Below are positions 7,338 through 17,083 of a stretch of DNA of 33,072 nt, piece after piece. The stretch is from Rhodoferax ferrireducens. GTDB taxonomy: Bacteria; Pseudomonadota; Gammaproteobacteria; Burkholderiales; Burkholderiaceae_C. Position 1 is the stretch's first letter; each line of letters starts with the position of its first letter. The position numbers and the translations under genes are program-made. The notes below the pieces were generated by a model. It was not told the DNA's origin and did not search any database. It saw nothing but the letters and a program-made list of their open reading frames with translations. The DNA is taken from contig NZ_QEII01000280.1 in NCBI RefSeq assembly GCF_003347515.1, positions 1 through 33,072 of the forward strand, given 5' to 3'.

Positions 7338-9173
7338 TTACGCGGTGTGATGCACTTCCTGCAAGCCATAGACCGGCGTGTCCAGCCCTTCCATGCGCGC
7401 CTTGAGCTGCAGCGCCAGGTAGCGCGAGTAGTGGCGCGACTGGTGCAGGTTGCCGCCGTGAAACCACAGCGCCTCCTGCTGCGTCGGCTTCCACATGTTG
7501 CGCAGCTCGCCCTCCCACGGGCCGGGGTCTTTGGTGGTGTCCGAGCCCAGGCCCCAGCATTTGCCGACCTTGGCCGCCATCTCGGGCGAGACCAGGCGCT
7601 CGACCCAGCCGTTCATCGAGCCGTAGCCGGTGGCATAGACGATCAGGTCGGCGGGCAGTTCGGTGCCGTCGCTCAGCACCACCGAGTGCTCGGTGATGCG
7701 CGCGATGTCCACGCCGCTCTTGAGCTTGACGTCGCCGTTGGCCACCAGGTCGCAGGCGCCCACGTCGATGTAGTAGCCCGAGCCCCGGCGCAGGTATTTC
7801 ATGAACAGGCCCGAGCCGTCGTCGCCAAAGTCGAGCATGAAGCCGGCCTTGCGCAGCCGGTCATACAAATCGGCGTCGCGCTTCTGGATTTCCTCGTACA
7901 CCGGGATGTGGAAGGTATGCATGATGCGAAACGGCACCGAGGCAAAGATCAGGTCGGCCATGTCGGTGGTGATGCCTTTTTCCAGCGCCTGCTCCGAATA
8001 CAGCCCGCCCAGCGCCAGCTCCATGAGCGAGTCCGAACGCACGATGTGGGTCGAGCTGCGCTGCAACATGGTCACGTCGGCGCCGTTTTCCCACAGGTCG
8101 GCGCAGATGTCGTGGGCCGAGTTATTGGCGCCCAGCACCACGCAGCGCTTGCCCTTGTAGGCATCGCCGCCGGGGTGCTTACTGGAATGGTGCTGCACGC
8201 CCTTGAACGTCTCGGCGCCCTCGACCTGCGGCACGTTGGCCACGCCGGACATGCCCAGCGCGAACACCACTTGTTTCGGCCGTAGCACGAGCGTCTGGCC
8301 GTCGCGCACCACGGACACTTCCCACTCTTTCGCGGCTTCGTCGTATTTGGCCTTGGTGCATTCGGTGGACGACCAGTAGTTCAGCTCCATCACCTTGGTG
8401 TACATCTCCAGCCAGTCGCCGATCTTGTCCTTGGGGCAGAACACCGGCCAGTCGTCGGGAAACGGCAGGTAGGGCATGTGGTCGTACCAGACCGGGTCGT
8501 GCAGGCACAGCGACTTGTAGCGGCTGCGCCACTGGTCACCCGGGCGCGGGTGTTTGTCGATGATGAGCGCGGGCACGCCCAGGCGCTTGAGGCGCGCGCC
8601 GAGTCCGATGCCGCCCTGTCCGCCGCCGATCACCAGCACATAGGGCTGCACGCTGATGCCCAGTTCGGATTCCTCCTGCTGGCGGCGCTCGGTCCAGTTC
8701 TGCCGGCCTTTTTGCACGCCGTGTTCGGCGCCCTTGATGCGGTCGCGGCCCTTCTTCTCCTCGAAACCCTTGAGTTCGTAGAGCGTGGTGAGCAGCGTCC
8801 AGCACAAGCCGTCTTTGAGCCGGGCATAACCGCGCCCGCGCGCCACGGCGGTCTCGAAGGTGAACCAGCCTTCGGTCACGCCATTGGCGCGGCTGGCCTC
8901 GCCTTCGGTGCGCCAGTTGGCCGGCTGGGTGGTGGCGAGCGTGGCGGCCAGCAAGTCCTGCACGCCGGCCCGACCTTCGACGGTCTTGAGGTTCCAGGTG
9001 AAGCCGATCAGGTCGCGCCAGTGGCAGTCGGCGGTGAAGAGCTGGGTGGCGGCCTGCACGTCGCTGCGTATCAGCGCGGCGTCGAACAGTTCGAGCCAGC
9101 GGGCGATCTCATCGGTGGGGCTGAGGGCGCTGTGGTGGGCCGCGGGGGGCGCGCCGGTTACGGTGTCGGTCAT
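7338..9173 (-). CDS. Flavin-dependent monooxygenase (FMO/Baeyer-Villiger-like) with N-terminal SnoaL-like domain
   Basis: A 611-residue FAD/NADPH monooxygenase. Residues about 15-140 resemble an NTF2/SnoaL-like domain, followed by a charged linker. The FAD Rossmann motif GGGQGG is at 183-188, an FMO fingerprint-like FKGVQHH at 323-329 (FxGxxxH, with His rather than Tyr/Phe at the final position), the NADPH-binding GANNSAHD at 348-355, and ATGY at 514-517. It should insert one oxygen atom into a carbonyl, nitrogen or sulfur compound; the substrate is unknown. AGGAGA before ATG 9173 fixes the start, although the frame is open to 9242. A strong sigma-54 promoter lies at 9231-9246 and an enhancer-like array at 9358-9403, next to a sigma-54 activator gene, so expression is probably induced by the activator's ligand. 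Confidence 0.9.
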   Translation of the reverse strand: MTDTVTGAPPAAHHSALSPTDEIARWLELFDAALIRSDVQAATQLFTADCHWRDLIGFTWNLKTVEGRAGVQDLLAATLATTQPANWRTEGEASRANGVTEGWFTFETAVARGRGYARLKDGLCWTLLTTLYELKGFEEKKGRDRIKGAEHGVQKGRQNWTERRQQEESELGISVQPYVLVIGGGQGGIGLGARLKRLGVPALIIDKHPRPGDQWRSRYKSLCLHDPVWYDHMPYLPFPDDWPVFCPKDKIGDWLEMYTKVMELNYWSSTECTKAKYDEAAKEWEVSVVRDGQTLVLRPKQVVFALGMSGVANVPQVEGAETFKGVQHHSSKHPGGDAYKGKRCVVLGANNSAHDICADLWENGADVTMLQRSSTHIVRSDSLMELALGGLYSEQALEKGITTDMADLIFASVPFRIMHTFHIPVYEEIQKRDADLYDRLRKAGFMLDFGDDGSGLFMKYLRRGSGYYIDVGACDLVANGDVKLKSGVDIARITEHSVVLSDGTELPADLIVYATGYGSMNGWVERLVSPEMAAKVGKCWGLGSDTTKDPGPWEGELRNMWKPTQQEALWFHGGNLHQSRHYSRYLALQLKARMEGLDTPVYGLQEVHHTA

Positions 9174-9230
9174 GTCTTGTCTCCTTGCTATGTTGCAAAT
9201 CGCCGGCAGGGGTGCCGACGTTTGGCTTAT

Positions 9231-9246
9231 TGCAAGTGGCATGCCG
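9231..9246 (-). promoter_or_regulatory. Sigma-54 (-24/-12) promoter of the monooxygenase gene
   Basis: On the minus strand the sequence CGGCATGCCACTTGCA matches the sigma-54 consensus TGGCAYRNNNNTTGCW at all but the first base, with correct GG-to-GC spacing. It lies about 58 bases upstream of ATG 9173, and the adjacent upstream gene is a sigma-54 activator. Confidence 0.8.
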
Positions 9247-9265
9247 GAATGGAGATGAATTTAAA

Positions 9266-9318
9266 CGCTACGTTATTTATAGCTACTTGCGCTTACTGGT
9301 AGCGGGCTAGAGCCACTT
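9266..9318 (+). repeat. Dispersed Comamonadaceae-type repeat, copy 2
   Basis: CGCTACGTTATTTATAGC, CTACTTGCGC and GGGCTAGAGCC occur in the order and spacing of the other copies. This copy sits between the sigma-54 promoter and the enhancer-like array, in the same plus orientation as the other three copies. Confidence 0.85.
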
Positions 9319-9357
9319 TTATATAAATGTTCTCGCCATGCGGCGCGCTGTGCAAGC

Positions 9358-9403
9358 TGTCACAGCGTGACGGCTGTCACCGGTCAGACGTGACACCTGT
9401 CAC
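9358..9403. promoter_or_regulatory. Array of five TGTCAC half-sites: candidate enhancer (UAS) for the sigma-54 activator
   Basis: Half-sites alternate in orientation: TGTCAC 9358, GTGAC 9367, TGTCAC 9375, GTGACA 9390, TGTCAC 9398. They form inverted repeats with spacers of 3, 9 and 2 bases. The array lies about 112-172 bp upstream of the sigma-54 promoter, the usual enhancer distance, and just past the stop codon of the activator gene. Part of it could alternatively fold as a terminator of that gene. Confidence 0.6.
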
Positions 9404-9421
9404 GCCTGAAGCCGGCGTGTT

Positions 9422-11398
<1,977 letters not shown>

Positions 11399-11456
11399 AA
11401 AGTTGTCTCCTGGTGCGCACACAAAATCTACGCCAATGAAATATTGGTCTGTCGTC

Positions 11457-11492
11457 TGTCCCGGGAGAACTATAAATTCTCCCGAATGGACA
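11457..11492. promoter_or_regulatory. Perfect inverted repeat in the activator/VOC divergent region
   Basis: CGGGAGAA (11462) and TTCTCCCG (11477) are exact inverted copies around an AT-rich 7-base spacer; flanking TGTCC and GGACA extend the symmetry. It lies between the divergent starts at 11398 and 11553, so it is a candidate operator for either gene, or a hairpin in the activator's leader RNA. Confidence 0.5.
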
Positions 11493-11517
11493 GTCAATCG
11501 GGCCGCTGAGCGAGCGC

Positions 11518-11523
11518 TATAGT
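11518..11523 (+). promoter_or_regulatory. Candidate -10 element (TATAGT) of the VOC gene
   Basis: GCGCTATAGTGG lies 30 bases before the VOC start codon; the same string precedes the PH-domain gene at 12368. No convincing -35 box was found. Confidence 0.4.
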
Positions 11524-11552
11524 GGCCGATCCTACTTTTCACACGCAGCATC

Positions 11553-11942
11553 ATGAAATTCGGCTACACCATCATCTATGTCCCTGACGTTGCCAGTTCC
11601 CTTGCGTTTTTCGAAACGGCCTTTGGCTTCACCCGCCGTTTCCTGCACGAATCCGGCACTTATGGCGAGCTGGAAACGGGACAAACCACGCTGTCGTTTG
11701 CAGCGCACGAACTGGGCGACATGAATTTTGCTGGCGGGCATGTGCAGGCCCACGCATCTGCCCAGCCGCTGGGCATGGAAGTGGCTTTCGTGACCGACGA
11801 TGTGCCTGCCGCGCACGCCAAAGCACTGGCCGCTTGCGCAGCGCAGCTCAGTGCGCCAAGCACAAAGCCTTGGGGACAGGTGGTGTCCTACGTGCGCTGC
11901 CCCGATGGAACGCTGGTGGAGCTGTGCACGCCAGTGGCGTAG
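11553..11942 (+). CDS. VOC-superfamily (glyoxalase/bleomycin-resistance-like) protein
   Basis: A 129-residue single VOC fold: two beta-alpha-beta-beta-beta modules, the first starting KFGYTIIYVPDVASSLAFFETAFGF, the second GMEVAFVTDDVPAAHAKAL, ending in CPDGTLVEL with Glu123 at a typical metal-ligand position. Members include lactoylglutathione lyase, dioxygenases and antibiotic-binding proteins; this small one cannot be assigned a substrate. The start ATG 11553 begins the first beta strand directly, as usual for the family, but lacks a strong ribosome binding site. It is divergent from the sigma-54 activator, with an inverted repeat between them. It could be functionally tied to that regulator, but no evidence beyond position supports this. 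Confidence 0.85.
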   Translation: MKFGYTIIYVPDVASSLAFFETAFGFTRRFLHESGTYGELETGQTTLSFAAHELGDMNFAGGHVQAHASAQPLGMEVAFVTDDVPAAHAKALAACAAQLSAPSTKPWGQVVSYVRCPDGTLVELCTPVA

Positions 11943-11991
11943 CCAGTGCGGCGCTGCCCACGTGGGGGAAGCCTTCATTACCATAAAGCGC

Positions 11992-12020
11992 CTGAAGCCG
12001 ACAGGGTTGGGCGATATAGT
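11992..12020 (+). promoter_or_regulatory. Candidate promoter of the dodecin gene
   Basis: CTGAAG and TATAGT are separated by 17 bases, 69 bases upstream of the dodecin start. Confidence 0.4.
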
Positions 12021-12088
12021 CCTACAGCGCAAAGGTGAAGCCATGGATAGCATGACATATTCCTTCAACCTCATTAAGGAGTCTTGCC

Positions 12089-12295
12089 ATGAGTGTCGCT
12101 AAAGTCATTGAAGTCAGTGCTACCAGCAAAACCAGTTTTGAAGACGCCATTAACCAGGGCATCGCCCGTGCTTGCGACACGATCGCCAACGTGCGCGGTG
12201 CCTGGATCAAGGAGCAGCAGGTTTCCGTCGAAAACGGCCGCATCAGCGACTACCGGGTGAACATGCAGGTCACCTTTGTGCTCGAAGACAAGTAG
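12089..12295 (+). CDS. Dodecin (flavin-binding dodecameric protein)
   Basis: A 68-residue protein matching the dodecin family over its full length: VAKVIEVSATSKTSFEDAINQGI at the start region (beta strand plus helix), IANVRGAWIKEQ in the middle with a Trp at 39 that fits the flavin-stacking position, and YRVNMQVTFVLED at the end. Dodecins assemble into hollow dodecamers that store or buffer riboflavin, FMN or FAD (or CoA in some bacteria) and limit photodamage. TAAGGAG a few bases before ATG 12089 is a strong ribosome binding site. It appears to be a single-gene unit. Several flavoenzymes are encoded in the same window, but a functional link is only a guess. Confidence 0.93.
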   Translation: MSVAKVIEVSATSKTSFEDAINQGIARACDTIANVRGAWIKEQQVSVENGRISDYRVNMQVTFVLEDK

Positions 12296-12370
12296 ACGTC
12301 AAAGCCTCAAGTCAGCAGTAGGTTTTGATTCAGGATTTGTTTGACGGCACCATGCGTTTGCGGCGGGCGC

Positions 12371-12376
12371 TATAGT
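12371..12376 (+). promoter_or_regulatory. Candidate -10 element (TATAGT) of the zinc-ribbon/PH gene
   Basis: GCGCTATAGTGG recurs here, 52 bases before ATG 12428. A TTGACG lies upstream at 12341, but the spacing (24 bases) is too long for a classical pair. Confidence 0.35.
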
Positions 12377-12427
12377 GGGCACTCCCCTTTTGCCTTGCCT
12401 CCGTCCGAATAAAAAAATGCCCCCTCA

Positions 12428-12946
12428 ATGATTGATGAAACAAAACCATGTCCCGTCTGCGGAGAAACCATCAAGGCGGCGGCGATCAAATGCCGCTTCT
12501 GCAACACCGATCTGATGGCCTACTCGGCCTCAAAAGAGGCCGAAGCGGAACAAACCTTGTTCACGGGCCATCCCGTGGTGCTCTACAACTTCTGGCAATG
12601 GGTATTTGTCATCGTCACCCTCGGCATCGCCTACCCCTTCTACTGGCTGCGAAGTATCTCGACCACCTACGAGATCACCACGCAGCGGGTCCGAATTGAG
12701 CGCGGCCTGCTCTCCAAGTCGAAGGAAAGTGTTGAACTGTTTCGCATTGATCACTTCGATCTGCTCAAGCCGCTGGGCATGCGGCTTGCCGGTCAATGCC
12801 TGCTTCGCCTTCGCTCGTCGGACACCAGTTTTTCGACGGTCGTGATCTTCGGCATACCGAATCTGGAGTCTCTGGCCGACACCTTGCGGGAATGCTCGCT
12901 GCGTGAGCGCACGAGACGGCGGGTGACGACCTTTGTTCAGGCTTGA
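12428..12946 (+). CDS. Membrane protein with N-terminal zinc ribbon and bacterial PH domain
   Basis: A 172-residue protein. Residues 8-25 form a zinc ribbon (Cys8-x2-Cys11, Cys22-x2-Cys25). A hydrophobic hairpin or membrane segment covers about 52-76, and a bacterial PH-like domain (YdbS/bPH_2 type) about 78-155, with YEITTQRVRIERGLLSK being typical of the family. It is probably anchored at the inner membrane with ribbon and PH domain in the cytoplasm; no enzymatic role is expected and the partner is unknown. The start is the only sensible ATG, but no ribosome binding site precedes it. It is convergent with the hybrid kinase gene, 24 bases away. Confidence 0.83.
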   Translation: MIDETKPCPVCGETIKAAAIKCRFCNTDLMAYSASKEAEAEQTLFTGHPVVLYNFWQWVFVIVTLGIAYPFYWLRSISTTYEITTQRVRIERGLLSKSKESVELFRIDHFDLLKPLGMRLAGQCLLRLRSSDTSFSTVVIFGIPNLESLADTLRECSLRERTRRRVTTFVQA

Positions 12947-12964
12947 CTCGGACGGGTCACCATG

Positions 12965-12979
12965 GCCGGGCTATCCGGC
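12965..12979. terminator. Small stem-loop at the convergent gene ends
   Basis: GCCGG, loop GCTAT, CCGGC spans the stop codon of the hybrid kinase gene and follows the PH-domain gene. There is no T-tract, so a terminator function is weakly supported. Confidence 0.25.
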
Positions 12980-15900
12980 ATGATTTTCAATGAGAAAACG
13001 TGACTCGAACACCTCGGCTGGAACCGGCTCGCTTAGCAAATAGCCCTGAATGCAATCACAGTTCAACCCGGCCAGGAAGAGACGCTGCTCTTCTGTTTCA
13101 ACCCCTTCGGCAACGACCTTCAACCGCAGGTTGTGTGCCAGCGAAATAATGCCGGAAACAATCGACGCATCGTCAAGGTTATGGGTCATTTCGCGGGTAA
13201 AAGCGCGGTCTATCTTCAGCACATCGACTGGAAAGCGTCTGAGATAAGCCAGTGAGGAATAGCCGGTGCCGAAGTCGTCAATCGCCAGTTCGACGCCTGT
13301 GGCCTTCAAGGCCCGCAGCAAGAGCAAGGTTTCCTCGGCATGTGCCATCAGCATGCTCTCGGTAATTTCCAGCGTCAGGCACCGGGGGTCCACGCCGGTG
13401 TCTCGCAAGGCGCTGCGCAGTGTTTCTATAAAGTTCACTTGTTGCAGTTGCAGGCCAGACAGGTTGACGGTGACGTAGAGTCCCGTCGACCCGGCGTCAT
13501 GCCACTTCTTCAGTTGCACGCAGGCGGCCCGCAATACCGCTTCTCCGATGGGAATGATCAGGCCGGTTTCTTCTGCCAGTGGAATAAATTCCAGGGGAGA
13601 GACCAGCCCCCGTGAAGGATGACTCCAGCGCGCCAAGGCCTCCATGCCGACGATGCGGCAGTCGGCGGCATCGGCAATGGGCTGAAAATACACCACGATT
13701 TCATTACGCTCCAGTGCGCGGCGCAACGCACCTTCAAAACGCAGATGCTCACTTGCGGAAACCTCCATGTTTTCCTCGAAAAACTGAAAGCCACTGCTTT
13801 TCTTTTTAGCCCGGTACATGGCGGTATCGGCGTGGCGCAGCAGCGTGCTGGCGTCAAGCCCATTGATCGGAAAAACGGCGATGCCGATGCTTGCCGAAAC
13901 AACAATATCGTGCCCGTCAATCTCAAAGGGTGCGGTCACAGCGTGGCATATTTTCTGCGCCGTACCCGACGCTATACCCACATTGGGCAAATCATCCAGC
14001 ACGATAGCGAACTCGTCGCCGCCCAAGCGCGCAACACAGTCGCTTGCGCGCACGCAGCCACGGATCCGTTCGGCAACAGTTTTCAGCAACTTGTCACCCG
14101 TTTCGTGGCCGAGGGTATCGTTCACGAACTTGAATCGATCCAGGTCGAGATACAGCAATGCCAGTGACTTGGCCGTGGGCTCGGCCCGCGCAATGCAGCG
14201 GCTGAGATGGTCATTGAACAGGGTCCGATTGGGCAGTCCGGTCAGGGAATCGTTGTATGCCAAATGGCGCACATGGCGCTCGGCCCGGGTCGCATCCACC
14301 AGCCGACGAACACGCTGGTTCACGACCGCCAGATGAATGGGTTTGGGTATGTAATCACTGGCACCGGCGGCGAACGCCCGTTCAATCGATGCACTGTCCT
14401 CCAAGGCGGTAATCATCAGCACAGGAATTTGACACCACTCGGGCGAGTCCTGCAAGCGGGCACAGGCTGTGAACCCGTCCATCACCGGCATCATGGCGTC
14501 CATCAAAATAACGTCGGGCCGCATGCGCTGCACCTCGGCCTCCACTTCGCTGCCGTCCGCCGCCTCCGTCACGACAAAGCCGCTGCGCTGCAAAGCCGCG
14601 CGCAAGGCCGATCGGGTACTGCGGTCGTCATCCACAATCAAGACCAGTGCTTCGCCGGCAAGCGGCGCCGGTTGGAGTACCTCGGGCTCATTGGCCAACT
14701 CCAGGTTCAAGGCGTCGGCGACCAGCGCGTATTCCGCCCGCAACGATGGCACGAGACGCCCGGCCGCGTCGACCTGATCGGTTTCTGCAAGCGACTCCAT
14801 GTTCTTGGCCAGTGCGGCAAGTTCGAACGCACCAAAATTCCACGCCGCCCCCTTGATGGCGTGGGCCACGCGGCGCACGTTGTCGCTCTCCTGGACCACC
14901 ACGGCCGCGGCCAACTCGTCCAGATAACTGGGCATGTCTTCAAGAAAGGGGTGAATAGCTTGCCCGATCGCGCCACCCAGGGCCTCGCGCAGGCGAAGCA
15001 CCACTTCGCGGTCAATTGGCTCATCGCCCGACCGGGTCACAGTTGTGTCAATCGCCACGGTGCTCGCTGACGTGGGGGCAACGATCTCCGCGTCGACCAG
15101 CCAGCGTTGCAGGCGAGAGGCCATGCTGTCCAGCGTCAGGGGTTTGGGCAAATGGTCATCCATGCCTGCGGACAAACATTTTGCGATGTCTGTCGCTTGT
15201 GTATTGGCGGTCATCGCAACAATCGGTATGCGCCGTCCGCTGTCGGCTTCCACCCCCCGAATCACCGCCGTGGCCTCGTAACCATCCATCTCCGGCATAT
15301 TGCAGTCCATCAGGATCAGATCCCACGGCTTGCGTTTAAAAGCTTGCACCGCCATACGACCATTCGCCGCCACTTCCGATTTGCAGTCCAGCATCTGCAG
15401 CATGCCAGCAGCAATGGTCTGACTGGTGCGGTTGTCCTCGACGATCAAAATCTCCGGAAAGCGTTTGCGCGCCTGGCGGACCATGGCGCTTTCGTCGACC
15501 ACCAGCACTTGACCGGAACGCGCATCAGAAACAGACACCAAAACTGGCATGCTGCCACGCTGCAACGGCAGCGCAAACCAAAAGGTACTGCCAACGCCTG
15601 GCACGCTGTCGACGCCGATCTCTCCGCCCATCAGCGCACACAGCTGTTTACAGATCGCCAGCCCGAGACCCGAGCCATCATGCCCGCGGGTAGAGGACGG
15701 ATCAGCCTGCGTAAACGAATCAAAAATACTGGCAATGGCATGCTCGGCAACACCGATGCCACTGTCAATGACTTCAAAACGCAAGGTCCCATGAGTACCA
15801 AAAGGGCCAACGGCCGACACGCGGATCGCCACCTCACCACTTTCGGTGAACTTCACCGCGTTGCCCACCAAATTCAGCAAGACCTGACGCAGCCGTCGGG

Positions 15901-17080
15901 AGTCCCCACACAGTTGTGCGGGCACGCCGGGCTCTACCACGTACGAAATCTCCAACCCTTTGCTTCCAGACTGCGGAATAACCAGTTCAATGGTCTGCTC
16001 GCACAGTCGGGCGATCTCAAAATCATGCTCATCAAGCTGTAGCTTGCCCGCTTCCAGCGAAGAGAAATCAAGGATGTTGTTGATGAGGTCGAGCAAATAC
16101 TGCGACGAATCCCACGCCAGCGTGACATAGTTGCGGGCCACCGCAGGCAAGGCTGTCGCGCGAAGCAGGTCCAAAGTACCGACCACGCCGTTGAGTGGCG
16201 TACGAAGTTCGTGGCTCATGGTCGCCGCAAACTCCGCTTTCAGGTGCGCCAGGCGCAAGGCTTGCACACTGGCATGCCGCAAGGCCTGCTCGCGCTCGTC
16301 GAGTACCGTCATCATGCTGTTGAAGGCATAGGCCATATTGGCAATATCGCGCGGTCCCGCCAACTCGGCGCGCACGCCGGATTCACCCCGCCCGGCACGC
16401 CCCATGGCTTGCGCCAGCTGGATCAAGGGCTGCGTCATTCGCAGCGTCAGCTTGCGCGTGATGAGCAAAAAGAACACCGCAAAAGAGAGCGCAATCGCCA
16501 TGTTCAAGGTGAACAGCGTCAGCAACGCGCTCCCCAGCGACGCCTTGGACAGAACAACCCGCACATAGCCAATGGTCTGCCCCTTGGCGACTTCCATTTC
16601 GTAAGGCGAGTTGTGATCGGCAATGCCCACAGGGGCGACAAAGTGCCAGGCCTGGCTGTTCTCGGCGTCAAGAAACGCCGCCGCCGACGTCAACACGTCC
16701 GCGGGTGGCGACTCATCACCCAGGACGAGTGCGACGTCTCCGGTGCCACGCGCCGTCAAAAGTCGTCCGTCGATGCGCCGGATTTCGACCCTTTCCACAT
16801 CAGGAAAAGCCAGAACACCTGACACCGCGTCCGCAATGTTTTCGCCGGCATCGGAAAGCAGCGCAAGCCGTGCCTGGCGCGCCAGACTGTCAGAAAGACG
16901 CTGGCCCTGCGCCTGGCGATTTTGTCGAATGTCCCGACTGCTCTGCCACGAGATAACAAGTGACGACAACAAGGCAAGCAGCAGCACGCCGGTCGCGACC
17001 GTGAACGAAAGTTGTTGTCGAAAAGTGCTTTTTCGAAAAATAGCCCATAAGGGATTGCGAGAATTCATTAACTTCAGCAC
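12971..17080 (-). CDS. Hybrid sensor kinase with REC, Hpt, REC, GGDEF and EAL domains
   Basis: A 1369-residue inner-membrane signalling protein. Membrane spans at about 26-46 and 183-207 enclose a periplasmic sensor; HAMP follows at about 208-262. The kinase has phospho-acceptor His290 (SHELRTPLNG), N-box NLVGNAVKF with Asn407, and GSGLGLAI at 469-476. REC1 has Asp592 and Lys646, Hpt has His740, REC2 has Asp861 and Lys913. GGDEF at 1020-1024 has an inhibitory RASD at 1011-1014; EAL at 1147-1149 keeps EITES (Glu1239), DDFGTGYSS, Lys1289 and EGVET. All catalytic residues expected for kinase, relay, cyclase and phosphodiesterase are present, so a phosphorelay ending in c-di-GMP control is likely. 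GTG 17080 lies 3 bases after the upstream stop (translational coupling); ATG 17068 is an alternative start. Residues 524-541 look like the remnant of another REC. Third gene of the TonB receptor operon. Confidence 0.95.
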   Translation of the reverse strand: MLKLMNSRNPLWAIFRKSTFRQQLSFTVATGVLLLALLSSLVISWQSSRDIRQNRQAQGQRLSDSLARQARLALLSDAGENIADAVSGVLAFPDVERVEIRRIDGRLLTARGTGDVALVLGDESPPADVLTSAAAFLDAENSQAWHFVAPVGIADHNSPYEMEVAKGQTIGYVRVVLSKASLGSALLTLFTLNMAIALSFAVFFLLITRKLTLRMTQPLIQLAQAMGRAGRGESGVRAELAGPRDIANMAYAFNSMMTVLDEREQALRHASVQALRLAHLKAEFAATMSHELRTPLNGVVGTLDLLRATALPAVARNYVTLAWDSSQYLLDLINNILDFSSLEAGKLQLDEHDFEIARLCEQTIELVIPQSGSKGLEISYVVEPGVPAQLCGDSRRLRQVLLNLVGNAVKFTESGEVAIRVSAVGPFGTHGTLRFEVIDSGIGVAEHAIASIFDSFTQADPSSTRGHDGSGLGLAICKQLCALMGGEIGVDSVPGVGSTFWFALPLQRGSMPVLVSVSDARSGQVLVVDESAMVRQARKRFPEILIVEDNRTSQTIAAGMLQMLDCKSEVAANGRMAVQAFKRKPWDLILMDCNMPEMDGYEATAVIRGVEADSGRRIPIVAMTANTQATDIAKCLSAGMDDHLPKPLTLDSMASRLQRWLVDAEIVAPTSASTVAIDTTVTRSGDEPIDREVVLRLREALGGAIGQAIHPFLEDMPSYLDELAAAVVVQESDNVRRVAHAIKGAAWNFGAFELAALAKNMESLAETDQVDAAGRLVPSLRAEYALVADALNLELANEPEVLQPAPLAGEALVLIVDDDRSTRSALRAALQRSGFVVTEAADGSEVEAEVQRMRPDVILMDAMMPVMDGFTACARLQDSPEWCQIPVLMITALEDSASIERAFAAGASDYIPKPIHLAVVNQRVRRLVDATRAERHVRHLAYNDSLTGLPNRTLFNDHLSRCIARAEPTAKSLALLYLDLDRFKFVNDTLGHETGDKLLKTVAERIRGCVRASDCVARLGGDEFAIVLDDLPNVGIASGTAQKICHAVTAPFEIDGHDIVVSASIGIAVFPINGLDASTLLRHADTAMYRAKKKSSGFQFFEENMEVSASEHLRFEGALRRALERNEIVVYFQPIADAADCRIVGMEALARWSHPSRGLVSPLEFIPLAEETGLIIPIGEAVLRAACVQLKKWHDAGSTGLYVTVNLSGLQLQQVNFIETLRSALRDTGVDPRCLTLEITESMLMAHAEETLLLLRALKATGVELAIDDFGTGYSSLAYLRRFPVDVLKIDRAFTREMTHNLDDASIVSGIISLAHNLRLKVVAEGVETEEQRLFLAGLNCDCIQGYLLSEPVPAEVFESRFLIENHAG

Positions 17081-17083
17081 CGA

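Noticed and set aside
7347..8285. A 312-codon plus-strand frame opposite the monooxygenase
   Set aside because: Val/Ala/His-rich shadow without motifs; the monooxygenase motifs are on the other strand.
9390..9403. Terminator of the activator gene instead of enhancer sites
   Set aside because: The GTGACA-CC-TGTCAC stem has only a 2-base spacer and no T-tract, and the half-sites recur over 46 bp at enhancer distance from a sigma-54 promoter. Not fully excluded.
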